From positions 1,510,961 to 1,574,960 of the forward strand of contig CM032667.1 of NCBI GenBank assembly GCA_019095985.1: a DNA stretch of 64,000 nt. Direction: 5' to 3'. A program made the position numbers and the translations under genes. Below, in pieces: positions 34,821-47,628 of the stretch. Numbering within the stretch: the first letter of the stretch is position 1; each line of letters starts with the position of its first letter. This DNA comes from Streblospio benedicti (lineage: Eukaryota > Annelida > Polychaeta > Spionida > Spionidae). Below the pieces are notes generated by a model, which saw only the letters and a program-made list of their open reading frames with translations, ran no database searches and had not been told where the DNA came from.

Positions 34821-37800
34821 ATTTTTTTTGTACTTTAATATAGATTTAACTTTTTACATGGAAATTATTCCTTTTTTTGAGAAAAGAACTTTTATTGTTT
34901 TTTAATGTGTAATAAGTTGGAATGGTATATTGTGATTATGACGGGAATCTGATATTAAATGTCTCTCTTTATGATTTGCTTGAGTTCTGATATGGTAACC
35001 AATTCATTCAATAGTATACTGAGGATCATATGTAGGAAACCGTAGGAATGACTAGACTTGATATAGGAAAATGGTCAAAATATTGTAAATGATCATCAGC
35101 ACTATTGAACATTTGTAATATGCACATTTATTTACATGTTTCATGATAAAAGTATGAGAAAAGTGTTAAACATTCTAACCTTGATTATAGCAGTAATTAT
35201 AAATTGCATTCCTGCAACATTGACAACAATATAAGTTGTCCTTTCCAGTGAAATGAAATGATGAAATAAATGAAAAGCTAAGTAAGCAACATAAACATTT
35301 AATAAACTGAAGGCTTTACAACTGATAACAGTAACACGTAAGAAATACACTTGTCTATAAGTAAACATCAGCAATCGTCTTACATAACGGTTAGAAAAAG
35401 AATTAAATGTTTAAATTTACATCAGTAATTATAATAATATAAAAAAGAATAAAAGTTTAAGAAAACATAAAAATATACACCAGGATAATCATAATCACTG
35501 AACATTTCACATCAGTTAGGCTTATAACAATGTTTTGAGGCATAGGCCATTGAAATTGTTTCGAATTTGTTTCATAGAAAAAAAGTTACAGGAACAATTT
35601 TATTTCAAATCACAAGATTTCACTTATCAATAAAATTAGATATTGGATAGATAACTGAGCTAATTAAAAAGAAAATGTATGATAATATTTTAATTGAAAT
35701 TTTACAGATAAAGATAGTTTCTACATAGCAAAACTGGGTGGAGAAGTGCCATTTTACATAGCAGTAGAGTTAAAAACTTATGGTTAGTACATTCATGTCT
35801 GACAATTATTATTAACATGGGACCATGAAATGGACAGTGGTTAATGGAACACCATTATTTGCACCTTCTTTATAATCACAGTACTTTTCGGTAGTAACAA
35901 TGAACATTTTGTGCGGATTTAATAAATAGATAGCCTTGTCATACACCAATAGCATGGAAATATGCATGCTTGTGTACTTCAACTGATTTTTAAAGTGTCG
36001 ATATTCATAATTCCATGACTAAATTGAAAGAAAGAAAAAAGTTTTTTGAAATAAGCCCAAATTGATAATTAGTGCTTGTCAAGGCCTGTGAATGAATGGG
36101 TATCTTAAATATTGTTATAGATTATTTCGTCACTAAATGTAGTTTTCTGTTTTACAAAAATATCTATTTTCACCAGCAAACCCAACATCTTCAAGCATAA
36201 TAGTCCAAGATTCTAACAATCGCATTTCTACAAATAAAATGTTAGAACTTCAAGGATTTGGCTTATATACTGTCAATGTCAAATCAGGCTTTCAAAATTT
36301 AAAAATAGCAATTTCAAATAATACTTCGTACAAATAGAACTCTAGGTAACTTTTCAGTTGAAAATAATGCACGTGTAATTTTCATTGAAATGTGTAAAGA
36401 TTGTACTATTTTATTTTATGTAACATTAGATATTGCAGATGAGCTGCTATTATATATCTAAAATAATGGGATGACATACAATTATGATCAACAAAGAGGT
36501 TATATATGTAAGGTTAACACTGAGATGATCAAACATCTAGGCTACTGTAGCAATATACCTGCTGCTGAACCGATCACAAGGCAATCATACAATACTGTAA
36601 AACCCTCATGTTTTGCAACCCTTTTTCTTGTACAAATTGTACAAAAACCTTTACACATTTAATCAAACATGACTACTTAAATATTTCTAGTTAATTATAC
36701 ATCATTATTCATGTACAACGTTATTTATGCACTTTGAATAGAATTTTAGTTTGATTTTACATATTTATTGTTGTAAGAATGTCAAAATACATGTAGTGCT
36801 CTAATTCAGAAGTTATCAAAATTACAGTTATTTTGCCCTTTCATTAATTTTTCATGAAAGCTATATTAAAGTAGCAAATTTGAAGGCTTTACAGTATGTA
36901 ATGAATCTATAACCAGCTTGTTATGTGTGTCTGGTTCTAACTACATTCATATTTAAAAGATAAGCTTATATATACACAGAATACAGATATATTGCAACTC
37001 TAGTCTACTATAGATATTTCAGCAGTATTAGAACGACAAGTTGTCGTTGAAAATAACAATATATCACACAAAAAATACTCTTCAAGTACATGACTTGTAC
37101 TTTCAAGTATTTGACGAATGACCACATTATTGTAAGCATTTTGTAATGTGAACTAAGATTCTTTCTTAAATACACAGAACAACTACAATTAAATATTTTT
37201 TCAAACAAGAGTTGTACATCGTCATGTATAAAAGCTTATTTACATTTGAACGGACACGTAATACAATCCTCATTTGTGCAAATACCAACCCTAAAGAGTA
37301 ATTTACATAAGATCTGAAGTCTCTTTCCAATGTTTCCACCATTAACGTTAACTTGAAGTTTCAGAATTAGTTATAGCAATAATTATAATATTGAGTAAGT
37401 CTTTGATTTAACCTTCAGAGGTACACATTCATGAATTAAATTTTCAGATCTAACTTCTCAATAGATACAACTATAATAAGAAAACATACATTATAATAAA
37501 AATGCAGAATTTGGATGCTGATTCAAACTTTCATTCATTCTTAATATTAAAACACATTCAGTAAATACAAATTAAAACAAACAGTATACTACAAAACTAG
37601 TGTAATCCATTTTGTATTATGCTACTGGTAACGTATGTACACGGACAATAATTAAAATAGAATCAGGCTTGTCCATTTTTCCTCCATGAAGGACATCATG
37701 TGCATGTTAACATCATTATTAAAAACATTCACACCATCAAGTATCACTTTTATGTGCAAAACAAATATCTGTTTTTAGAATTGGCCATTGCATATGAATC

Positions 37801-39848
37801 ACAACATATCTGCTCCAGAGAGCAGACGTGATGCACATATAGTTGATGCTGAACAACTATTACGATGCAGCTCATACTATTGAACAGTCCAAATGCACAG
37901 CAGCATAAGTTAGAGTATCAACTTTATGTGGTACAAAATTGTCCATTATATTATATAATCTTAATATCATTATATACCTACACTTAGATAAGAAAATCTT
38001 CTTATTACTCTTTTTAAACTTTGATTAAAAATATCATTCATAGAAAGGGATTATTTATACTTGCATTTTTAGACTTTTGTAATGTGTAACATTTCATTCA
38101 TGAACTATTCTTTTCGTTGTGAGGGCCCAAATTTACAATATATGCAACCAAAGAGGCAAAATGTTTAGCAAGAAAGCTGTGGGCTCATCTCAGTTATCAT
38201 TTGCTCACCAGCAAAACAGACGCCTGCCACAGTATCTAGACCTCTAGAGAGACTGCTATCAGTTTTAACATGTAAATTAGATTTCTGGGTAGCATCTCTC
38301 CCGCCACAGGTTCATAAATACTTTTTTCCACAATAGCATTTCAGTTAATTGTAAATTAGTTACTAACAACTTATGTACCTTTTTAACTATGTTATTACTT
38401 AACATAGCCTTTTGGTTACTTTTTTAAACATAACAATCATTAAATAAGTGGTGGATTTAATAACCTCGTTAAAAACAGGCTATGATATTTGGCAATTGTA
38501 TAGTCATCGACCCATAAGTATTTTATGTTCACATAATTAAGATATATGAATCAGAGGCCATTTAGCATATTTACTTTCAAACAATTACAATAGAAACTTG
38601 TTATCTCCAATTTGTAGCGATAAAATTGAAATGGTCTAGATATCCAACATTCAAAATAACCACTTGACATATGTTCGTAATGTGGTTGATGGGAAATGAA
38701 ACAAACCTTGAGACAATGCAATATCCAGATAACGAGGTTCTACTGTATTGAACATTTTTTACCAGACTATTAACAAGTAAAATTTGGTACAATTACTTTC
38801 TAAACATAGTATTATCAGTTTGATTCATTTACTTTGTAGATTAATTAATAACCATTTTGCAATAATGCAAAATTTGTTTACAATTAGAGAAAAAATAGCC
38901 TTGACAGACACTGTAATCAACATTAATATGAACTTTGCATCAATTACCACTTCAAAAAGAGAAACATTGGAGCACATCCAAATTGTTAATAGCAAATGTG
39001 TAGAATATAAAGCAAGTACAATAACTTAGTAAAAAAGCACCATTTCATTCCAGAATATATGTTTTTATGATATAGTCTGGAAAATACTGCTAATTATATT
39101 TGTAAATCTCAATTTCGCATGTTTCAAATCTCTATAACATAAGAAAGTGATCAATTCTGTTCAGTAATATATATTTTCATAAAAAGTCTGTTGAATTTGC
39201 TTTCAGCTACGATTTACTTGAAATTATGCAGCAAAACTTGATTTTTAACCTTATTTATTTTGTAGAATTGATGCTTGGGGCTTTGTGACAGCCTAAATCA
39301 CTTTGTGTGTTAGTAATTCTTGTTTCGGCATCACGTCACTTAGGCTGTCTATCCTTTGGAAGTTAAATAACATTATTGCAAATTCTTCTTATTGTTGTGC
39401 ACCCATTTTAAATATGTGAGTACTATATCTTAATTGTCCACTGCCATAGTCAGTCTTTTCTGTACTTTGATATAACACAGTAATTCACTTTCATTCCTAG
39501 ATTAGGTGCTATGATAGTTTCAATAGAAGTGAGTTGGCATGAACAATTATCAGATGCACTTCTGATATTGAATTATAAAATTGAATTGAGTCCTTTTTCT
39601 TTAAAAAAATGCTGTGAAAACGTTTGGTGGCACTTCATTCCATAACCAGATACACTTACATGAATTTATGATAAAAGAGTTTGACATAAATTGTCAACAA
39701 GTACAGGGTACATCATTTTTTCCAAGCATTGCATATTTTGTGTAGACCATATCAAATTTTTCTTATTCTTATCTCCTTGCATGCTTTGTTGGTTAATTTA
39801 TCTATCTTGTAAAAATTATGTACACAACAAATGTCACTAGAACACTTA
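34821..39848. other. Five kb without a recognised gene; possible tensin 3' UTR
   Basis: AT-rich throughout, no coding frame, and the missing last exon of SPO16 (plus strand) could not be placed. On the minus strand it directly follows the tensin stop, and long 3' UTRs are common in tensins, so part may be UTR. A pogo-like MITE lies at 38588-38745. Nothing else was seen. Confidence 0.35.
38588..38745. mobile_element. Tc1/mariner (pogo-like) MITE
   Basis: Right end ATAACGAGGTTCTACTG, left end the degenerate inverse CAATAGAAACTTGTTAT, with TA at both sides (38586-38587, 38746-38747). CAGTAGAACCTCGTTAT-type ends with TA target duplication are characteristic of pogo/Tigger-like non-autonomous elements. 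Confidence 0.7.
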
Positions 39849-42663
39849 TTATTTCGGACTCTGTCCTATAAGAACTTTGGTCACAAAATTAACTATTGCA
39901 CTGGCCGGCTGTTCTGGTTCAACTTCAGCAAAAATATGACAAGCGTTATCAGTGGCACTTCCCTGTTTTCTGGCAACAAAGCCAAAGCATCTGGCATTCA
40001 TGGGCATTCCAGTGTCAGCATTAACTTGCGTCCAATGTCTGTCGTCAGCATCAATACCACAGAAGGTTACAGTGCTGATTGGATAATGACGTCGGAAGAA
40101 GAGCTTCCTCTTGTTGTCAGTCAGTGTAATTCCTTGCGAAGCTACCTTGAAGTGCACGATAGTCGTCTTGGGCGGAGGCTTCATGGCAAGTGTTTCTTTA
40201 ACGGCTTTGGATACAGCTTCTGGGCCAGTGAGACTCTCCGTGTCTATGGAGTTGAGATAGATGACACTGCATGCTGCACCTTGCTGTAGAATCTGGCTAC
40301 TGAAGCCATCCACATCATCCCAGCCTGAGGTGCTGCTATCCTCTTGCAGCAGGAGCTTGCAGGGCAGAGCAAGAGGTGTGATGGAGTGCTGGTAAACCAA
40401 GGCTGCCAGGCTTCCAAATACTGGCTCATTGCTGCAGCCTTTCAATTTCACACCTTTTGATGTGGGTTCAATGAGGAAATGGCGGACAAGTTCGGCTTGC
40501 GGATCTCCACTCTTAGTCTGTACATTGGGAGGCACCTGTGCCACTTTTACGGCCAGGCCAAATGCTCCTGGGAAGGAGTTGCTGTCTCGCACGACAAACG
40601 TACCAGGAGATTTATCTTTTAGAAGGGTGATGGCTTCTTCACGCGAGATGTGTGGCTTGTACCACATCTTTGATGTATCTCTCACGAAGCGTGGTGTGTG
40701 ATGAATGACGTCGATGCCGTCAGCAAGGGATGAGAAACTGCCACGGTGCGACTGACCATGGTAGGTGCTGGTTGCAGGTGAAGACTGGCCAGTCATTCCA
40801 GTTGTGTTCAATGTAGAGCGGGAGAATGTTGAGCCTCCGATGCTTGGTGAAAACTGCTGACTGCCCTCACTATTGACTGATGGGCTGGCAGGGAAGTAGC
40901 CACCTGGATAGTTCTGTGATGATGTATCAACTGACAGTTGGTGCATGTGACCATTCTCCATCGTATAGCTCTCGTTTGCGGATATGTTTCTGTTCATTTG
41001 TTGTGTGTGTGATGAGTCCATGCTGTTATTGGCGATGACCTGGGCCTGTTGTGGTTGTGGCTGTGGAACATTGACCGGTGTAGCTCTCTGCATTTGTTCA
41101 CTGGATGTCACCATCGATCTCTGGACACTGTACTGCTGCTGGCTATCCATCTGTCTTTGTTGACCAGGACTCACATCCATTCTCTGCATCTGGTCACCAT
41201 GTGACATCTGATTTCCACCCATTCTTTGATTCATATTAATTTGCTGATTTAGGTATTGCTCTTGTCCTTGTCTATTAAAGCCAGGGCTTGCATCAAATTT
41301 GTGTGTTTCTTGAGAAGACATTTGATTTGGAGCTGCTCTTTGTTGCATATTGAATTGCTGAGCGACAAACTGCTCTTGACCAGATCTATTGAAAGCAGAG
41401 CTCTCAATTTTGTGTGCTTCATTAGAAGATATCTGATTTGGAGCAGATCGTTGTTGCATATTGTACTGCTGATTTAAATATTGCTCTTGACCTGGTTGAT
41501 TTGGACTTGCTTGATTTGTGGACATTTGACTGGATGTTGTTCGTTGCATGCTGTATTGCTGATTACCATAAGCATCTCGCTTAGGACTTTGTTGATTAGA
41601 TGACACCTGATTTGAAACTGATCTCTGAACATTGTACTGTTGATTAGCATATTGTTCTTGAGAAGCTTGCTTAGGACTCATGTCTATCATCTGTGCCTCT
41701 AGCTTTCGTTCAACTTCAAACCGGTCATAGCTGCCTTCACGAGACTGTGGTTTATTGGTTAAGCCATTGCGACTGAGGGATGACATTTGAACCTGTGGTG
41801 AGTGTTGTTGCCGCAAATTCGGGGACAAACTCTTATTGTCGTAGGGTGTTTTTGGAGAAAATGAATCGTTTGACACTGTTGTTGGGAACGAAGGAGTAGG
41901 TGGGCGTCCATGTGTAACAACCCCCTCTATTTCAGGCTCCAGACTCTGTAGGCCTGTACCTATTGGTTGCAGTGTGACTACCTCCTCTTCCACATAGTCG
42001 TCTTCCTCTGGCTGTGGTGGTGCTGCTGCTGTGGTACGTTGTTTATCTTCGTATTCGAGATTATAGAGACCCACTGGCTGCAGTGTAACAATTTCTTCCT
42101 CTACAACACCGTCATCTTGTGGCCGTCTTTGCTGGCTGTAAGCACGCTGCTGATTCTCAAACTTGTATTCTGTGCTCTCACTAGATTCTTTGAATACTTG
42201 TCTGTTTTCAAAGTTATAGGCTTTTTGTGCTAACAGAGGGGAAGTAGGGGCACTTCTGCCAAAAGCAGGACTTGGTGGAGGTTTAGCAGTTACTGTTTCC
42301 TGCTGAGTTGAGATTCCTGATGTTTTTGGTGGACTTATGCTAAACGTATACTTGGTTTGATGGGTCGTAAATGCAGGTCTCTCCACACCAGACACATAGT
42401 ATGATTTCTCTGAGCGATACTGCTCGTATCCACTCTCTGATTGAGAGCGTTGTAGTGGAATTGTCTTTGTTAATGGCCGTGAGTGCCTGACAGGTGAAAC
42501 AGATCTCTTTCTTGGGACATTGCTTGATTCAACTTGAAAACTGTGATTTTGTGTTACTCGCTGCTCAAAAACTGATGGCTCTGCCGATTCGCTTGCAGTA
42601 CGTCTTTTCAAACTTGCTTGTGCTGCTTTTAATTCATTGACAAGTTGCTGCTCTTGAACTGTG
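39849..42663 (-). CDS. Tensin, C-terminal part (Gln-rich linker, SH2, PTB)
   Basis: One uninterrupted frame from the N gap down to the stop at 39849, opening [20 protein letters not shown] and running over 930 residues. Counting from the TTG at 42611: acidic motif pair [12 protein letters not shown] / [12 protein letters not shown] near 165-215; Gln/Asn-rich repeats about 305-480; SH2 about 650-755 ([19 protein letters not shown] with the phosphotyrosine-binding Arg); PTB about 777-915 ([37 protein letters not shown]). SH2 directly followed by PTB is diagnostic of tensins, which link integrin tails to actin at focal adhesions. The N-terminal PTP/C2 half is not present: the next 100 bases are N and beyond them lies another gene. 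It could be a short (TNS4-like) tensin or be cut by a misassembly. Confidence 0.95.
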
Positions 42664-42763
42664 NNNNNNNNNNNNNNNNNNNNNNNNNNNNNNNNNNNNN
42701 NNNNNNNNNNNNNNNNNNNNNNNNNNNNNNNNNNNNNNNNNNNNNNNNNNNNNNNNNNNNNNN
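42664..42763. other. Assembly gap (100 N)
   Basis: Placeholder gap that cuts the tensin frame. The 5' end of the tensin and the 3' end of the NRF-like gene are both missing across this point. Confidence 0.99.
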
Positions 42764-43449
42764 GTCAGGAATTGCCGTACGCTCTCTACGTTAGCGATAA
42801 TAAAGCTTCTTATTCTGTGTTCACGACGTGAGAGAACCAGAAGAAAAGGCAAACTTGACTGGCCAAAAAAAAAAAAAAAAAAAGCTGTCATCTTAACGCA
42901 AGTCGGTCATGTGACGTAAAAAGTGCTTTGAAATGCCTTATCAACACTCTCGTGTCATATTTGTTCCATCAGTGTAGTGGACGATTGCATCCGTATACAT
43001 ATATGTAATTGGCGGATCTACAAGTGGTGGCCTTGGGTTAGAGTTTATGATCATTTTCACGGCGTAATGGCGTAGATTTATTGTTGATAGAAGACTCTAA
43101 AAGATTTCTTGACATTATTAATTCAGGTTCAAATATAACATATAGATCTAACCATTATCAAACAGCTGACCCCTGGTGTAGATATAGGGTTTCCGGGCGA
43201 AAACCCAGAGATGTATATGTATATGTTAAGCACACTCATTGGATGTCGTCTGTACACTATGTGTGAGAGAAAAAAAGAGACTATTTTTCACAAATGGGTG
43301 CAGTAGGTATCCTGGGCCACCATTTTTCACCAATTAAAAAAAAAAACACGCCCATGCCCACACATGCAACCCCCACCTATCACACACGCACACGCGCACA
43401 CACACGCCTTCATACACGACTCCCCACTGATCTCCCTCACCCCACTTAC
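42764..43449. other. Gap-flanking non-coding DNA
   Basis: If the gap is small this is tensin 5' flank, and if not it is intron of the NRF-like gene. It contains a 20-base A-run (42865-42883), GTCATGTGAC (42906-42915), a palindromic E-box that resembles MITF/TFEB sites, followed at once by a CRE-like TGACGTAA, and a CA-rich stretch at 43385-43410. No exon was found. Confidence 0.4.
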
Positions 43450-45662
43450 TTGACTGAGTCGAGCAGGGGGTCGTTGTCGGGGTCGAGGTCCTTTCCGCAG
43501 AACACCTTGGCGAGGGTCACGCCCAGGGTCTCGTTGATGACAAAGGCCAGCAGCGGGTTGTCTGCAACACGCACGTTCCCCAAACTGTCTTTGTGTATAT
43601 TGTTTCATAGGCAGAACCCGAACTCCATCCTGTCCATTTTCCACTAAAAATATCTTATTTACATAGGGGTTTGGCATGTTTACTATCTATTGTGCGTACA
43701 AAATCCCTTACGTGGGCCCCACTCCCCTTTTCTGAAAACCTATGTATCCCGTTTTTTTCTGTTTCTAATCTAACACGGAAGTTCAAGTAATGAAGTTGTT
43801 TTATATTCCATCTGATGATTCTGACCTCAGATACATGTATTTGCAAACCTTAAAATTCATACAGAAAGAAATTTGCAACTTCTTTCAAGGACAAGAAATA
43901 AACGAGCAATATAAACAAACTCGAACTGGGGGGATTGGTCCGCATTATAAGATCTATTAGCCACTTTTGCAAAGAATAAGATATTAATTTTAGTGCAGAA
44001 AATTAAGTTTTTCACAATAATGAAGTACTGACCGTAGAGTATGTAGTACTCTATTTCTTCTTCAGTACAAGAGGCGGGCACGCAGCTGCCATAGCGCCAG
44101 GGGAATGCGCTCAGTAGACCTTCGCTCTGCAGAGGGAACTCTTACGTCAAGGTATTCATGAGTGTAGGAGTGAAAGTGAATGGTCCAAACTATCTGTTCA
44201 ATGATATTACCCCTATAATAAGACCATTTTCAAGGTTCAATAGTTCATTAAATTGATAAATGTGAACCTCCATTAGTGCGTGCAGAGATCCACTCTCTAT
44301 CGAGAGCGCTGAGGGCCAGTTCAGGTCTTAATACAAAGGTCCTACTGTATTGTGCTTGAATTTTATCCGTGGTAAAAAGCAACTCAACTAACTCACTCTT
44401 TTGAACTCAAGTCGGCAGTACTGTCCTTGCACGTTTCGCTGCTCTGCAGTATTTGGGTCTATAGTGTAGTTGTAGGTGGCGTTGATGCCTCGACACAGGT
44501 CAAATGCCCCGATCCAGTGCAGCCCACCGGTCGTCAGGCCAGCGGGAAGCTTGGCCGTGGCGTCAAACACTTAAACACGGAAACATCAATGGCGATAACA
44601 ATATGGTTTGTTGATTGTATAGTAAGAGTTTTCAACAGTTTCTATTCGGACACATTAACAATAAACGCCCAGTGCATGATGAGTCGGCATATCCGAGTCG
44701 GGAAACACGACCGATATTGGCACCTGTTTATATGATCTAGATCTTGTAATATTGGATTGATGGTCACATGTGTGATATAGAGCTAGTTTGGTGAATGAAA
44801 AGTTGTCAATGTTCATGTCAAGAAGGCGGGCACATGGTCCATCAATCAGTCGACATCTACCCCCCCCCACACACACACACACTAACTCCTCAGTACTCAC
44901 TGCGTGCTCCCCACCGGGTGGCGTTGGGAACAGGCAGGCCTTGTCCGGTGATCAGGTTCACGAGGCGGCTGGTGATGGGCTCCACGAACGTGCTGTAGTC
45001 CTTACGGCACTCTTCATAGGTGGCTACAGCAAAACCACATGGTTGTTTATAGCAGTTATATGGACAGGATATCGAGGTATGTAAGACACATAGCAAGGAT
45101 AGGGTTTAAACATAGGGTTGAACACCAGTCACAAGTATGCGCTCGCACTTATAATAACCACAGTTTTCAAAGCGTTTCCATCCTATTTAGGTAGCACTTA
45201 CGTGTGGGCGGTGATCGCGAGAAACCGCCACTCTCGGCTTCTTCCATCTTGACTTTTAGTCTGTCCACAATGTCTGGATTATTTTCTAGAAGGCGGAAAA
45301 CTTCACTCCAAGATGGCGGCTCCGTCTGTCCATTCTTGGGAAGAGTATCGTCTGGAGTCACTAGATATTCTAGCTGAATATAAAAGAGCATAGAAGTGGT
45401 TATTGTTAAAGGTGCACACTGTAAAAGGTTTGACAAAAGTGCCTATGCGTATGCTAGATTTTCTGTAAATCCAAATATATACACCATAAAAATAATAACA
45501 TGTCACCTGGGTGCCTTTAAGGTTGACGCCTCTCAGCAGAATTCGCATCTTCTGTTTGTCCAACAGATCAGTGTCGGCCACAGTGGCGGCCGCTTGGTGT
45601 CCACTGACCATCACAATGACCAGTGCAGCTGCCACCAAACATACATCTCGCAATGCTGCCAT
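43450..45662 (-). CDS. NRF-6-like acyltransferase, secreted N-terminal domain only
   Basis: Six exons (45662-45507, 45373-45202, 45023-44901, 44569-44397, 44126-44033, 43561-43450), all GT-AG and in phase, give 276 residues. It opens MAALRDVCLVAAALVIVMVS, a clear signal peptide, and continues with EECRKDYSTFVEPI, FDATAKLPAGLTTGGLHWIG, AFDLCRGINATYNYT, GQYCRLEF and YGSCVPASCTEEEIEYYI. The DAxGKxPxG...GxxxxxGxFDxC pattern is the NRF domain of nose-resistant-to-fluoxetine proteins. Sequons NAT (twice), NYT and NET and conserved Cys fit an extracellular domain. The last exon ends in a good donor (GTAAGT), so the multi-pass acyltransferase-3 half must follow, but downstream on this strand lie the gap and the tensin. 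Family members act in lipid or drug transport across epithelia; the reaction is uncertain. Confidence 0.9.
44200..44356. mobile_element. Decayed pogo-like MITE
   Basis: CCCTATAATAAGACCATTTT, GTGAACCTCCATTAGTG and GGTCCTACTGTA correspond, in order, to words of the element at 58932-59109. It lies in an intron of the NRF-like gene, ending about 40 bp before an exon. Confidence 0.5.
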
Positions 45663-47628
45663 ACTGTGTGACTGCTTGATAGTTACAGTTTATTTTTGTC
45701 GTCCCTATGACTAGATGTTCTGAGATTCAAAGTGTTGCATAGAAACTTTCTCTGGTGCGCATTTGCGTTTGTTTAAGATTATGGTGTTCCGTATATCACA
45801 TGCTCAAATCACCAAAGATTTCAATTCAGTCTTATATCTAATATACGGCACGGTGTCCTTCACAAATGCATTTCACTTACATAACCTTCCAGTCGTGACT
45901 TGAAACGTAAACTAAAATAGCTGGACTGCAATATTAAAACGGTGACCACGATTCAAATTATTTTTTTATATAGAATGTGAAGAATTTAGCCCGGTTGTTA
46001 CATAAGTATCTCAATTCAAACCAACGAGTATCCTCTAGCTCACTATATATGTACTGTGCACCTGTGAATTGCCAGCTGTTGTCTCTCATATCTCTGATCC
46101 GCTTCTGCCATAGCCGCCCCACAAAATATTTGCCCAGTTTCACATAACTAATCTCCATCTGATACTTGACCGAATCTTCAACCACTTATAGGCTGAACCA
46201 AAAGTTATCAAGGTCTCTATGAAGATATGGGGGTTGCGCATTATGTTAAATGAGCTGTATACATACATGTAGGTTTCCCAAAATCACAAATTCGCAGTGC
46301 ATGATTGTAGAGTTGGCCTGGAATTTTATATTCATGATTATTGCTTTTGAGGACACACCTCTTCACGCTATGATTGTTATTATCAAAAATAGAAATTTTG
46401 TGATTCAACCAAAATGCATCAGCACCAGTATATACAAACACGCCTTCATTCGACGCTAGTGTTAGTATTTGCCTATATATTCAGATGCTGGCGTGTTTTC
46501 AATCCAACGACAAACCAACACCCGTTACTAAAACTTGATTGTTATATTTCTGAAACAGGGTGTAGTTAATGACAAGTGTGTCAAGGAGGATGGCGACTTG
46601 TCAGACTGTACTGTGGACATTGTTCCCTGATGATAGCCGCTGATCCTGATTCATGGAGCTAACATTGGACTCCAGACTTGCTCTGCCCTGATAACAGGAC
46701 ATCATGGTGGTCAATGTCCGCCACTTGATCAACGTCCATTGTCATACGTCTTGAACGCAGACAGTTTGTTTTTATATAGATAATGTCCCCACGTTTTGTG
46801 TTTATCCTAAAGTAGACATATACCGCTGGTGTGGCCTATGACTTATACTTTAAACTCCGAACACACTAATGGGATTCTCAGCTACCTAATAATAAAAACA
46901 CGTGGTTGCATTGTATTCAGGGTTCTGATATTTGTGAATTCATGGTAGGCCTGTTTGATTTTTAATATTCACAGATGTCTACCAGAACTAGTTGTATGCA
47001 ATTGACTATGAGAAGGGCCTTTCTGAAATGACAATTGTAACAAGTTCAAAGGTTGATGTTGCAACACTCAGAAAGTATAGGGTTATGCAAAACATGTCAG
47101 TTCTATTCAACTGACGCATGGCATGGGGTTCATAAACTTTAGTTCTGGTGAGAGATCCAGTGGTAGTGGAATAAGTACGATTCCAGTGAATGGACAGTAA
47201 ATAAAGTTAAACCACCTACCTATATTTGGTTTGTGGGTTAGGGAATGGTTAGGCCACTGAGTGCATGCTAATCCAACCCAAACTCAATTCAACTAAGAAT
47301 ACAAAGAAAAATAGATCAATGTTTTATTAACATGTTTCTACCACATCATATCGCTTTAGCTTGCATGAGCTTCAAAAGGAAAATTGATAAATTATATCGC
47401 TTTTTGCTTGCACATGGTAGCGTTCAAAATTTTGAAAATACTTTTGATAAATTTAATATATATGTTTGATTTTGGCATAAATAGCAGAAAAGAAATAAAA
47501 ATAGAGAAATTAACACAATTATCCCTTAATATTTATTCAGCTGAATATGCGCCAAAGTTCCTATTTAGATAACGTAAAGCTATGACGTGTATAATGATTT
47601 AAGATTTTATAATATGGTTTCCGATTAG
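45663..47628. other. Gene-free interval with a doubtful small exon
   Basis: Upstream of the NRF-like ATG. At about 46560-46630 (+) an acceptor-like TTTCTGAAACAG is followed by GVVNDKCVKEDGDLSDCTVD, IVP and a stop, which could be a terminal exon of a secreted protein, but no partner exon was found. Minus strand 46185-45958 is open for 75 codons with protein-like composition and no known match. Neither is annotated as a gene. Confidence 0.35.

Noticed and set aside
45958-46185. 75-codon minus-strand frame containing KYFVGRLWQKRIRDMRDNSW
   Set aside because: Composition is protein-like, but a stop precedes the frame, no acceptor of suitable phase is convincing, and no family is recognised.
46559-46630. 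Plus-strand exon-like stretch GVVNDKCVKEDGDLSDCTVD
   Set aside because: An acceptor-like CAG and a stop are present but no upstream exon or signal sequence was found; left as a note only.
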